NCBI GenBank assembly: GCA_964036275.1
Contig: OZ038436.1
Coordinates: forward strand, 18,875,904 to 18,939,903
Direction: 5' to 3'
DNA: 64,000 nucleotides
Origin: Litoditis marina
Taxonomy: Eukaryota > Nematoda > Chromadorea > Rhabditida > Rhabditidae
The position numbers and the translations under genes were made by a program. Below, in pieces: positions 46,991-57,086 of the stretch. The notes under the pieces were generated by a model. That model was not told the DNA's origin. It did not search any database and worked only from the letters and a program-made list of their open reading frames with translations. Numbering within the stretch: the first letter of the stretch is position 1; every line of letters starts with the position of its first letter.

Positions 46991-48015
46991 ATGGAACGCA
47001 GTTCGGTTGTGCCCGTCTCCAATTGCATCAACACAATCATCTTCAATACTATTCTCGAAGCTGAACAGGTACTAATACAGGTTTTAAAATTTTTTAGAGT
47101 TAGAACGTAGTTGAATGAGCTATTTTTGTCATGTAACTTTCAAAACACGCTTTTCATTCAAAGAATTGACACTCATGTTGAATGAGAGTTTAAGATATTC
47201 CAGATAAATACGATAAACATTCCAATCTGATTTCGAAGTTATCTTCACAGGGTGTTGTGAAATAATAACCTTGAACTGTCCAAATCTTCTCGAAAAAAAG
47301 TTGCTTTCCGGAAATACATTCAATTTCAAGGTTCTGCTGCGTATTCCCATCGAAACCACCGTGACCGATTACGGACCAAAAGGAAACGATTGCGAGGTTG
47401 GTTTCATCTTTTTTCATGACTTTTATTTAGAGGTAACTGTAATTTCTTTTGTCCTTCAGATTTTTCAAGTTAATTTTTAATTTTTGAAGCGTTTTGCAAT
47501 GTGCACGCTGATAAGGGGGCGGAGTCAAATACACAACAGCTCGCCCCTCTCGGATCTATTACTCACCATTCTATTCCATTCTCTCGTGATCTAACCCACT
47601 CCAATGTTTCAGTCAATCGGCGATGTCGTGGTTCGAGGAAATCTGCGTGATATGAATCCCTCCACCGTTTGCTACAAAGACAAAAACCCTCAACCGAGTG
47701 AATCGTTCGCCTGTGCCCCCGAAGGAAAGGCGGAAATCGTACCCGGATCCGTATGTTTTTCCCCATTCCGTTCCTATTGAGTCTCAGATCAAATTACTGT
47801 GTTTTTTTTGAGATTCTGTGTACATTTTGATCTACAATCAATATTCTTTTCAGGTGAAAGTGTGTCCGTTGACGGAGATGGTTGGTGTGGTTATCGATCT
47901 TTCCGTTTCCGTGCAAACTTCTTCCGGAAAACAGGTCTTGGAACTCCGTCTCGAATGTCCCCAATTTGTGCCGCGTCGCATCAGAATCAACGGAAAGTGG
48001 CGTGAGGTCGTCTAG
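46991..48015 (+). CDS. Small nematode protein of unknown function, paralogue 1
   Basis: Four exons (46991-47068, 47331-47396, 47613-47750, 47854-48015), 147 residues, phases closed. Begins MERSSVVPVSNCINTIIFNT, with no clear signal peptide. The middle has VLLRIPIETTVTDYG and a charged CYKDKNPQPSESFACAPEG segment with two cysteines. The last exon encodes a beta-rich end (TEMVGVVIDLSVSVQTSSG and CPQFVPRRIRINGKW). AATAAA at 48070-48075. The second exon uses a weak acceptor (TTTCAAG) where the paralogue has a standard one. No family recognised. Confidence 0.85.
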
Positions 48016-48075
48016 AGAAATGTTCAACACTTTACACTCGAATCTGCCGATATTTTCTCTTTGGCGACGAATAAA

Positions 48076-49042
48076 GGGTTTTTTGGTTGTTCCACATTGG
48101 TGTCATCCTATGGGTTACTAGGAAGACCACATTCAAAGGTAGTAAAACTGTTATGAAGATGTATGAATGTTGACTATAGTCGAAATTTCCCCCATAAAGA
48201 AAACAGAGAGCTTGATTGATTGAGCGATTCGGGGCGACCGATCGTTGATTACTTGCCAACTGGAGAGAGAGTATGAGGATCAATCATACGCAGACTGGCT
48301 GGCATCTCGCCAAACCCCGCCTCTTACAAAATCGATGTTACGGTGTCCAAAACGGTTTGACCAAACATATACTAAACCCTCACCTTATATCAAAAATTTA
48401 ATGTTGGGTGAACTTTCACTCAAAAGCTAATTTATCCCACGAGGTTTTTTATCCAAAGTGTAGCCATCTTAGAATTAGGTGTATTCTTCACTGTTCTTTT
48501 TACCGGAATGTATACTTATCTGCTCGCTGGTATGAAATTCTTATGTGCCGTGCCATGCTGAACTTATTACCTTGGGAGAACAAAAATTAGAAAACGAGAA
48601 GAAATGTTATAATTAGAAGAAGAAGAAAGGAATAAGAAATCATTCTCCAGTCCCATTGTGCCGGTGCGAATAGTCTTTTGAATAGTCCTTTGATTCTTTT
48701 GAACACATGACATTCAATATAAAAACTCAACTGAGATATTTAGCACCGCTTTCATAGAGGTTTCAGGGTTATCGAACTTTTGTGTACTGTAGCTTGTACC
48801 CAAATGTTCTCGAAATTAGACTAGAAATTTAGCGGAATCAAGTTACAATAAAAATAAAAAGACTAAATTACAAATCTTTTTATACTCGCAAACACATTGA
48901 TAAATATGTTTTTTCAAGTGCATTTTATTTTTTGTTTCACATGATTGAATACAAAGAAAGTATTTATCTGATTTTATTTTCACAGCCATAGTATCAGTTT
49001 GAATGATTGTTCTAGTAAATCTTTCTTTTCGTTGACTGAGTA
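48076..49042. other. Intergenic region with one interspersed repeat copy
   Basis: A copy of the GATCAAAGATACGCAG family lies at 48230-48365 (CGATCGTTGATTACTTGCCA ... CTCGCCAAACCCCGCC). No exon signals otherwise. Confidence 0.55.
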
Positions 49043-51540
49043 TCACAATCTATAGCGTTGGAGGGCGGGTTCCCAAATAGGAAAAGACTCCCATTGATCG
49101 GGATAACTCGGATGGGTGATATTCCATTCCTCGTAGTAGCTGAAAACAAAATAATCGATAATAGCTAGCCTAGCCAATAATAAAGTCAATAGTCAATCAA
49201 GTCAAGTGAGTCAAAAGTCAAAAGTCAAAAGTCAATAGTCAGTCAACCAATGATAATATGAAGATTGCTCGAATGTTCGGAGAGTGAGAGCCATGAGTGA
49301 GAGTGTGTTTAAAAGTATTTTTGTTTGAAGTTTGATGCCACTCTCTCCATTGTGTCCATGTAACTACAAACTACAGACATGATTACAACACTTAGGACAT
49401 CACATAAGAAGGTGAGCGCAGAGACGCTATTGAATCACTAGAATTCACCATCAGAATGTGAACCCACGATAATATCCAATTGAGTTTGTCATATCACTAC
49501 TGAGTTTCTATAATAGATCAAAAACTTTCATAACTTGACACTATCACGTACTGCTCTCTTTAACCGTTCGAGTCAATAGAGTACACACTTACCTCAACAG
49601 GGTTCTGACAGTTTTGAATGATCGATTGTTGGTCGGGTCATCGGAAAGGACCTTCCAGCGATCATCTGCGAACGAGAGCGGGAAATGGAAACTCTGGAAA
49701 TAATGAGTAGGTCAAAAAGTGGGTACTAGTAATTCTACTCGCGAATCGTATAGTTCCTTTTTTCGCACTCAAACTTGCTGGCATGGTGCCAAGTATTTTG
49801 GTGAACTTCTCAGAACGATTAGCGCCAATTTTCTGCGATTGGCCAGCTACAAAAACGAGAGAGCATGCAGGTCAATGACGCGCAAACAGGCTAAGACAGC
49901 CTGCGTCTTTCTGACCTGCACACTCTCTCGTTCAGCCAATAAAAAAGTGGCTGGCCAATTGGCTGGGAATCGTCTGAGTGCTCAGAACGATTAGCGCACA
50001 TTTTCTGCGATTGTCCAGCTACAAAAGCGGGAGAGCATGGAGGTCAATGAGGACGCAGACATCTGCGTCTCTCTGACATGCACACTCTCTCGCCGAGGCC
50101 GCTACAAAAGTGACTGGCCAATTGTAGCTGTTGCTATATCCCGCTTTATATAGCTGTTGCTCTATCCCACTTTTTTTGTAGAGTGTAGTTTGGTCTCGCT
50201 TCTTCTCGGTTGGACCTAATGAAGTACGACGGCAACAATGATCAAAAAACAAGGAGTATTTTCGAACTCTCGATACCTCATCGGTTGAACTTTTGTAGGA
50301 TAGAATGAGCGGCAGAGCGACAGTCACTTCCTCTCCAATCCGATAGTAGATTCGCATTTCTTCAGAGGGAGTCCGCGAACAGGCCTGAAAGAAAAATGTT
50401 TGCCATTTTCGCGAGAATGACAGCAATCGGCTCGATTGATTGAGGTATGCACTCAGACAGTTCCCTGCCAATTATCAAGCCTCTTTTGTAGCACCCTCGA
50501 TGAGAGAGTGTGTAGGTCGTAGAGACGCAGACTGTCTCATTAACCCCCATGCTGTATCGCCTTTGTTGTTTGCTATTTGTAGAAAATTGGCGACAGTTTG
50601 AGCCGTGCGAGCGGTCGTTGATTACGTGCCAGCAGACGAGAGAGTGCGTAGATCAAAGATACGCAGATGAGTTGGTCGCTCGCCAAACCACGCCCCCTAC
50701 CGACCATACGCTCTTCACAGCGGTTGGAAAAAACCTATATATTTACGAACGAAACAACGTTGGTAACAGTGAAAAAGAAAGTAACTACCGAACGAAACAA
50801 CGTTGGTAACAGTGAAAAAGAAAGTAACTACCGAACGAAACAACGTTGGTAACAGTGAAAAAAAAGTAACTACTACACAGCAGAAATTAGTTATACCGTT
50901 ATCCGCTTATTTTTTCGGGACTGCTTAATTTGTTCTCAAATTGATTCTACAAACCTCTTCCGCTGTGAGTGCCCCGAGAAATTTATTCTTCAAGGATTTA
51001 TGGAGAGCTTGTGAGCCGACCGATCTCAGATCCGATGAAACCAAGTCAATTCTCCTGAAAGTTTAGTATGAATAATGGATGTTCTCACCATTCAAAATAG
51101 GAAAATGGCAGCGTGTCAGTGAATTTTCAGGTATTTTCAATCTTTCAAAAATGCTATGAATGGTCTTTGGATAATCACGTCACAGCATGTGATCAGAACG
51201 AACTATTTACAAAACAGAAGTTTTATTCTGCTGAATTTTCGTTGGCACGATTTAAGGTCTGAGCAGGATGAAAGGATCTATAAGAATTTGTGAGGTTAAT
51301 GAATACAACAGTTCGAATGGTTGTAGAGGTACTGTAGAATATTACGGAAGAGTGAAACGGAGTATACCTCGAGGATTCATGGGGATCTAAGGCGTCGTAG
51401 AGCATTTGAATGATCACAGCTGCTCTCGGGGGTAGATTAGAAATGAAATGAAGTCGATTGTCTGGTTGATCGTGTTTTCCACGTAAAACACGATTTTTTT
51501 TCAAACTCAGAGAATCACAAGTATTCTTAAGGTTTACCAT
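49043..51540 (-). CDS. Five-exon protein of unknown function
   Basis: Exons 51540-51368, 51054-50955, 50384-50277, 49693-49593 and 49139-49043 give 192 residues with all phases closed. Recognisable pieces: LPPRAAVIIQMLYDALDPHE, VSSDLRSVGSQALHKSLKNK, MRIYYRIGEEVTVALPLILS, ADDRWKVLSDDPTNNRSF, and a Trp/Tyr-rich end (YYEEWNITHPSYPDQWESFP). No signal peptide, membrane segment or known motif. The start at 51540 is the first Met of a long open exon and could instead be internal to a larger gene. Introns carry the tandem and interspersed repeats listed separately. Confidence 0.72.
49777..50130. repeat. Tandemly duplicated foldback repeat
   Basis: Two successive, related units share CAGAACGATTAGCGC, TTTTCTGCGATTG, GGCCAGCTACAAAA, GAGAGAGCATG and CACACTCTCTCG. 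Each is partly self-complementary (GGCCAGCTAC ... GTGGCTGGCC). MITE-like, in an intron of the five-exon gene. Confidence 0.7.
50475..50730. mobile_element. Interspersed repeat, GATCAAAGATACGCAG family
   Basis: Ordered blocks CACCCTCGATGAGAGAGTG, CCCCATGCTGTATCGC, GTCGTTGATTACGTGCCAGC, AGATCAAAGATACGCAGATG and CTCGCCAAACCACGCCCCC. The same blocks recur at 7545-7650, 21545-21740 and 48230-48365, and part of the family (CATTGCCAGCACAGGATAG and GTCAAAGATACGCC) at 20010-20060. Confidence 0.7.
50746..50879. repeat. Three-copy 43-bp tandem repeat
   Basis: Unit GAACGAAACAACGTTGGTAA continuing CAGTGAAAAAGAAAG and TAACTACC, repeated three times, the last slightly shortened. Intronic. Confidence 0.9.
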
Positions 51541-51895
51541 GGAAAGATGAGTAGTCTGTTTCCACAACTTATCGCTGCGACAGATTAGTTTTGAGGAAAA
51601 GGTTAAACTCGGTTCAAATTTGCACGAAAGACTACTAATTACCACAATGAGACACTTAAGACACTCATAATTTTGCAAAAGCAAAATTCGAAAAAGACGA
51701 AATATTTGAAATCAATTAACGAGTTTCGATCTTTTTCTAACCATATATCATTTAGTATCTTTTTTTGTTACGGAAACTCTGGCGACAGAGATGCCACCAA
51801 GGAAAATGCTCATACAAGCATCGTGTTGTTGTTTAATAGTTTAAATTTTCTAGATTTTCTTCAAATTCAATGTTGTGTGTGATCTTCCCAAAGTT

Positions 51896-51976
51896 GAGTA
51901 GTCGAATAGTTGATTCAAGACTTTTTCTTTGAATCAACTATTCGACAAGTAGTCGAATAGTTGATTCAAAGAGAAA
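51896..51976. repeat. Perfect hairpin plus extra arm
   Basis: GTAGTCGAATAGTTGATTCA is followed at once by its inverse and then by another direct copy. The palindrome is about 20 bp per arm with a roughly 10-bp loop. Confidence 0.85.
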
Positions 51977-52309
51977 AGTCGAAAATAAAATCGAAAAAAG
52001 TGGATGTTTCTGAACAAAATCAAACAAAAATTCTCAAAATGGCTCGAGAGTTAAAACTCGTTATAATCGTTATAAAAAACATTTGACGCATTCTTCAAAC
52101 TGTTTATGCTCGCACTATGATGGTACAGAGTATGAAGATTTGAAGATGTATCATTGAGCGTGTTTGGCACAGACAGCTCCAAGGGCCGGACTTTCTCTGT
52201 TCACTTGGTCACAGTCCAGATCATTCCATAAACCGTGTCGGAACCTCATGGTACCGCATTTCTCGTGGCTGAAATTGAATAGAACAATAACGTGGAAAAC
52301 AAGAACCGC

Positions 52310-52428
52310 CATATTGTTAGTCAGTTGTACAGTCACGTACCACAGGTCAAACACAGCGGAACTCACAAACGTGCAAAGACAAAGTGCGCGACTCCTCATT
52401 AGAATGTTAAATTTATGTGACTATTCAA
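52310..52428. mobile_element. Interspersed repeat, GAATAGTCACGTAAAGTTAG family (copy 4, inverted)
   Basis: Reverse complement of the family (CTAACATTCTAATGAGG-like block, GTGCAAAGACAAAGTGCG, CAGTCACGTACCACAGG). It lies directly upstream of the last C-type lectin exon. Confidence 0.65.
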
Positions 52429-52489
52429 TTCACATCTATTATTTGGAAAATATATGATTTTGAAAAAGTAGGTTTCATCTAGCCATTCA

Positions 52490-53439
52490 CCCGAACCGAA
52501 CCGACTTTTGAACCGACCGGTTCTCCAGTGAATGCTTCGAACCGAACCGGGATAGAGTCATTTACCTTGTCTACGACTTGCTTGGTCAACTCATGATCAA
52601 TGTCGGTTCGGTTCGAAGCATTCACTGGAGAACCAGTCGGTTCAAAAGTCGGTTCGGTTCAGTTGGTTCGGTTCTCCAGTGACCGGTTCGCGGTTTGGTT
52701 CGGGAAGGACCCGGTTCTCCAGTGAATTCGCCTCATTTTTCGTAGATGTTATTGTACTAATACAACCTAATAAAATATTCATGATTGAAGGTGATTGGGG
52801 AGATATTTGTCGAGACCACCCGTATTTGCACACCCCTGGAACAGGGAAAGTAATGGATTTCGATTCAAAGGTAAGAAGTAAATCATTAAAACCTATCCTA
52901 TTAGTTTTTCTTATAACTATTCTATTCAACTGTGAACTTTTTTATTAGACCTTTCAGTTTTGTTTTCAAACCTAGGTACAACGTAAAATGTTGGAGTTTA
53001 ATCGCAAACCGTGGGAGGGAGACTTCAATATCTTAAGAAAATGCGTTCCATTCCTCACTGAAATATAATTTCTCACTGAAATATGTTTTGAATGTATTGA
53101 GAACGAAACATTGAACACCCCCAAACAGGGAAGGGTCTCATTCAAATTACTCAAGGGCATGGAACCAATTCAAAAAATAGAGTGCAACTCGTAGGGTTCC
53201 TTTTTTCGAATCGTTGAGTTTTCCAGAACTTGACCAAACGAATCGGTTGTAGTATGGAGTTTGATTACGACTACGGTGAAGAGTACGCGGCGAAGTTCTG
53301 TCAGGCCGTGTTCCACGATTCTCACACCCCCGGGAAGCACGTATATGATACCAACAAGAAGACCATCACTTGCGAATATGGTCAGCTATATAGATAACGC
53401 AGTAGCGATCTCGTGGTAGGGCCTGTCCATTCTTTCTAC
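52490..53439. repeat. Left arm of a ~950-bp inverted duplication
   Basis: Matches the reverse complement of 54124-55058 almost base for base; the few differences include one near 53118 versus 54433. The outer part is a GAACCGAACCGAC / GGTTCTCCAGTGAATGC satellite-like palindrome cluster; the inner part holds a two-exon gene. The spacer between arms is about 685 bp. Confidence 0.92.
52781..53397 (+). CDS. Two-exon small protein in the inverted duplication, copy 1
   Basis: Exons 52781-52870 and 53227-53397 join in phase and give 86 residues starting MIEGDWGDICRDHPYLHTPG, then MDFDSK. The second exon has GCSMEFDYDYGEEYAAKFCQ, HDSHTPGKHVYDTNKK and a CEYG end. HxPGTGK and HTPGKH recur, one per exon, suggesting a duplicated motif. 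Four cysteines. No signal peptide is visible, so a 5' exon may be missing, or this may be the inner part of a larger gene. No family recognised. The last codons before the stop could be intron read-through past a possible donor (GAATATG|GTCAGC). Confidence 0.6.
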
Positions 53440-53929
53440 ATCTGATCATTACACCTACTTTTTATAAGCCATTCCACAGTCAGCAAATCGTCTTCTTTTG
53501 GTAACTCGAACCCCATCCTCTTGCAGGTTTGGTCAGCTTCGGTGAAATTTTCCGCAGTTTGGCTCAATGACCAGCATTTTCCGTTGATCATAATGTCATC
53601 CGGGTCAGCACAGTAATGGAATCTCTCTGCAAAACACACAATATGAGTGTGTTTCAAGCATTTATCCCATTCATCTCTCGTGTATTGTTGAAACTTGCAG
53701 ACACATTTTCAACATTTCGAAGAATATGAACCACTTCTAAAAGTTATTTGGTGTAGAGTAGCAATCAGTTATGCTTCCACAGAAAAAAAAAACTGTGATA
53801 CGAGTCTGAGGTATTCGTATGCGGTTTAGGGCTCCTTCCTACTTTTTCTGCGACAGACACATCGATCAAAGTATGATTGTGATCTATTGTACTGCATAAA
53901 ATCAATGATCATACGTTGCTCTCTGTATC

Positions 53930-54112
53930 TGGCGGCGTAGCAACCTCTCGAACCTCATGAGAAGTTTATTTGAGTTTCTCATGAGATACCTCATGAGCTA
54001 TTTGTGAACTCTCAGTGTTGTAGCATAGCAATAAATAGAATCTCATGAGAAGCTCGGGCGGATATCTCATGAGGTGATCTCATGAACTTTTGTGAGGATT
54101 GCTACGCCGCCT
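53930..54112. mobile_element. MITE-like foldback in the inverted-duplication spacer
   Basis: Ends CTGGCGGCGTAGCAACCTC and GAGGATTGCTACGCCGCC are inverted. Inside are several CTCATGAGA / TCTCATGAG palindromes. Confidence 0.75.
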
Positions 54113-54123
54113 GGTGCCGCCGA

Positions 54124-55058
54124 AAAGAATGGACAGGCCCTACCACGAGATCGCTACTGCGTTATCTATATAGCTGACCATATTCGCAAGTGATGGTCTT
54201 CTTGTTGGTATCATATACGTGCTTCCCGGGGGTGTGAGAATCGTGGAACACGGCCTGACAGAACTTCGCCGCGTACTCTTCACCGTAGTCGTAATCAAAC
54301 TCCATACTACAACCGATTCGTTTGGTCAAGTTCTGGAAAACTCAACGATTCGAAAAAAGGAACCCTACGAGTTGCACTCTATTTTTTGAATTGGTTCCAT
54401 GCCCTTGAGTAATTTGAATGAGACCCTTCCCTGTGTGGGGGTGTTCAATGTTTCGTTCTCAATACATTCAAAACATATTTCAGTGAGAAATTATATTTCA
54501 GTGAGGAATGGAACGCATTTTCTTAAGATATTGAAGTCTCCCTCCCACGGTTTGCGATTAAACTCCAACATTTTACGTTGTACCTAGGTTTGAAAACAAA
54601 ACTGAAAGGTCTAATAAAAAAGTTCACAGTTGAATAGAATAGTTATAAGAAAAACTAATAGGATAGGTTTTAATGATTACTTCTTACCTTTGAATCGAAA
54701 TCCATTACTTTCCCTGTTCCAGGGGTGTGCAAATACGGGTGGTCTCGACAAATATCTCCCCAATCACCTTCAATCATGAATATTTTATTAGGTTGTATTA
54801 GTACAATAACATCTACGAAAAATGAGGCGAATTCACTGGAGAACCGGGTCCTTCCCGAACCAAACCGCGAACCGGTCACTGGAGAACCGAACCAACTGAA
54901 CCGAACCGACTTTTGAACCGACTGGTTCTCCAGTGAATGCTTCGAACCGAACCGACATTGATCATGAGTTGACCAAGCAAGTCGTAGACAAGGTAAATGA
55001 CTCTATCCCGGTTCGGTTCGAAGCATTCACTGGAGAACCGGTCGGTTCAAAAGTCGGT
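54124..55058. repeat. Right arm of the ~950-bp inverted duplication
   Basis: Reverse complement of 52490-53439. The match starts near AAGAATGGACAGGCCC and ends in the GTCGGTTCGGTTC cluster; beyond it more GGTTCTCCAGTGA units continue to about 55125. Confidence 0.92.
54162..54777 (-). CDS. Two-exon small protein in the inverted duplication, copy 2
   Basis: Mirror copy: exons 54777-54688 and 54332-54162, predicted protein the same as copy 1 as far as I can read. That both reading frames are intact in near-identical arms indicates either very recent duplication or gene conversion between arms. Confidence 0.6.
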
Positions 55059-55785
55059 TCGGTTCGGTTCTCCAGTGACTGGTTCGCGATTCGGTTCGGG
55101 AAGGACCTGGTTCTCCAGTGAATTGGCCGAAAAATGAATCTATTTGAGGTGAATTTTCTGAATCTAAAGCTTAACGGGTTTTACACCTATGTTGTGCTGC
55201 CTCAAAAATTAACTTTCGCGATGGTTAGATGTCCTTTAAAAGTCAAGAAGAGAGGAAAAATTATTTCTCAGTCTACCAGACTATAAACTCACATTCGACA
55301 GTAATGATAGCAGTGGAAAGGACCTGAAAAGAAAACAATAGGTGAACGTAGTGCGAGCACTTGTTGAATAGTGGGTGGGTAGGTTTTTAAGTAGGAAGGT
55401 AAATCTTTGAAATCATATTTTACAGTAATATTGAGCGCCAATTCGGAATCATCGTTGAATCAGGTTTTTGATAAAATAACTGTGTAGGCAAAAAGTCGTG
55501 TTTGCTGTTTTGAAACGCATTAAAGGGGACATTCAGAACTTGGTAGCAACTAACCACAATCAGCCACTTGCAGAGCATTGGAAGAGTACCAGTCTACCAC
55601 CGCGCAGAACGAAAATGAAATAGGAAAATTGTGAACATCGTGAAACTGGATAAGTTCAATAGTGCTGACTAGTGCCCTCAGAGTACATCAATGAAAGATC
55701 CTGAACACGTCAGTTTGTTTACCCGTAAACAAAATTCTCAGTTACGTCTTTTCGTTTCCTTTTCTTCATTTCTAGCCGATTGATC

Positions 55786-57036
55786 ATGGAACGCAGTTCG
55801 GTTGTGCCAGTCTCCAATTGTGTCAACACAATCATCTTCAATACTATTCTCGAAGCTGAACAGGTAACCTAAAAAGTTAGAAATGAAGGGAGACAACTGA
55901 CAAAGAATAAATTTGTGAAAAAATGGAGATTTCTTTAACAATAACCGTTACTCAAATTTGGGCGATAACGGTTTATCAATTTTACAGAAATGACATCTTG
56001 TTTTGCGCTTACAAGCTGCCACATCAAAAGGCTTGCAGCATATAAAAGTCAACTGAATTGAAATTAAAAAATTTTTTTTTTAGATTCCTAAAGTAATTAT
56101 GTATGATTTGTATATTCAGGTTCTGCTCAATCTTCCAGTTGAGAGTACGAAAACCGACTATGGAAAGGCAGGGAAAACTGAAGAGCAAGTGAGATTGAGC
56201 TTCATTGCTTCTTGAAAACGAAAAGTTGTTAATATTTTAATTAATCATCAACGGTTACAATGAAAAAGTGCCGAAATTCGAGAGTTTTTCGCTCGTAGTA
56301 CTTTTCAGTCAGTACTGTTTCATTTGAACCTAACACTGTCATGTTAACCCAGCACTTGAGGAACTTTGAACAAACTGAAACTCGTCTTTTACCAGTTTGT
56401 TGAACTTCATTAAGTAACTTTGTGGTCATACTATATGTCGGAATCTGATACTTTTTGATACCGCTTTCTGAATCAAGTACAAACCGTCCCATTACTTCAG
56501 CCAAATGTCGAAGTCGTTCGCAAAACTGTCCCCATTCCCTCCACCGTTTGCTGCAAAGACAAAAACCCTCAACCGAATGAATCATTCGCCTGTGCCCCCA
56601 AAGGAAAGGCGGAAATCGTACCCGGATCCGTATGTTTTCTCAAATTTTGTTTCATTTCTACTGTCTATTGATTATTCGAAAGTGATTATGCTTTTATGCT
56701 GATTTTGAGATCATCATTCTTGGTTTTTATATTCTCATATTGTTTGTGGTTCTTTTGTGAGTACAAATTCATGAATGAGCATAACTATTGTATCAACAAG
56801 TGACTATTATGAAGACTACGTTTAACAAATGGGTTACAGTGTCCATTTTGATCTACAATCAATACTCTTCCCAGGTGAAAGTGTGTACGTTGACGGAGAT
56901 GGTTGGTGTGGTTATCGATCTTTCCGTTTCCATGCAAACTTCTTCCGGAAAACAGGTCTTGGAACTCCGTCTCGAATGTCCCCAATTCGTTCCGCGTCGC
57001 ATCAGAATCAACGGAAAGTGGCGCGACGTCGTCTAG
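55786..57036 (+). CDS. Small nematode protein of unknown function, paralogue 2
   Basis: Exons 55786-55863, 56120-56188, 56501-56629 and 56875-57036 give 145 residues, phases closed. Same intron positions as the gene at 46991-48015. The first exon (MERSSVVPVSNCVNTIIFNT) and last exon (TEMVGVVIDLSVSMQTSSG, FVPRRIRINGKW) are nearly identical to it. Exon 2 (VLLNLPVESTKTDYGKAG) and the start of exon 3 (PNVEVVRKTVPIPSTVCCKD) differ much more. The mosaic pattern suggests partial gene conversion or relaxed middle exons. AATAAA at 57081-57086. Confidence 0.85.
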
Positions 57037-57086
57037 AAAAGTTTGCTCGAATCGGCCACCACTTGTTTCATTTGACCACAAATAAA

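Larger units (their letters stand above)
52151..53626 (-). pseudogene. C-type lectin lacking the middle of its domain (broken or rearranged)
   Basis: Two minus-strand pieces of one C-type lectin-like domain. The 53626 exon (HYCADPDDIMINGKCWSLSQ, TCKRMGFELPKEDDLLTVEW) is the first half. The 52268-52151 exon (HEKCGTMRFRHGLWNDLDC ... GAVCAKHA, stop) is the last part. The central WIGL / W-x-W-S-D-G stretch is absent, and nothing like it lies between the exons. The natural donor (53458, GTAGGT) cannot enter the last exon without a stop. A second donor (53439) is in phase but leaves a domain some 40 residues short, and it sits exactly where the inverted-repeat arm begins. No signal-peptide exon was found. 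Most likely disrupted by the inverted duplication. Confidence 0.65.
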
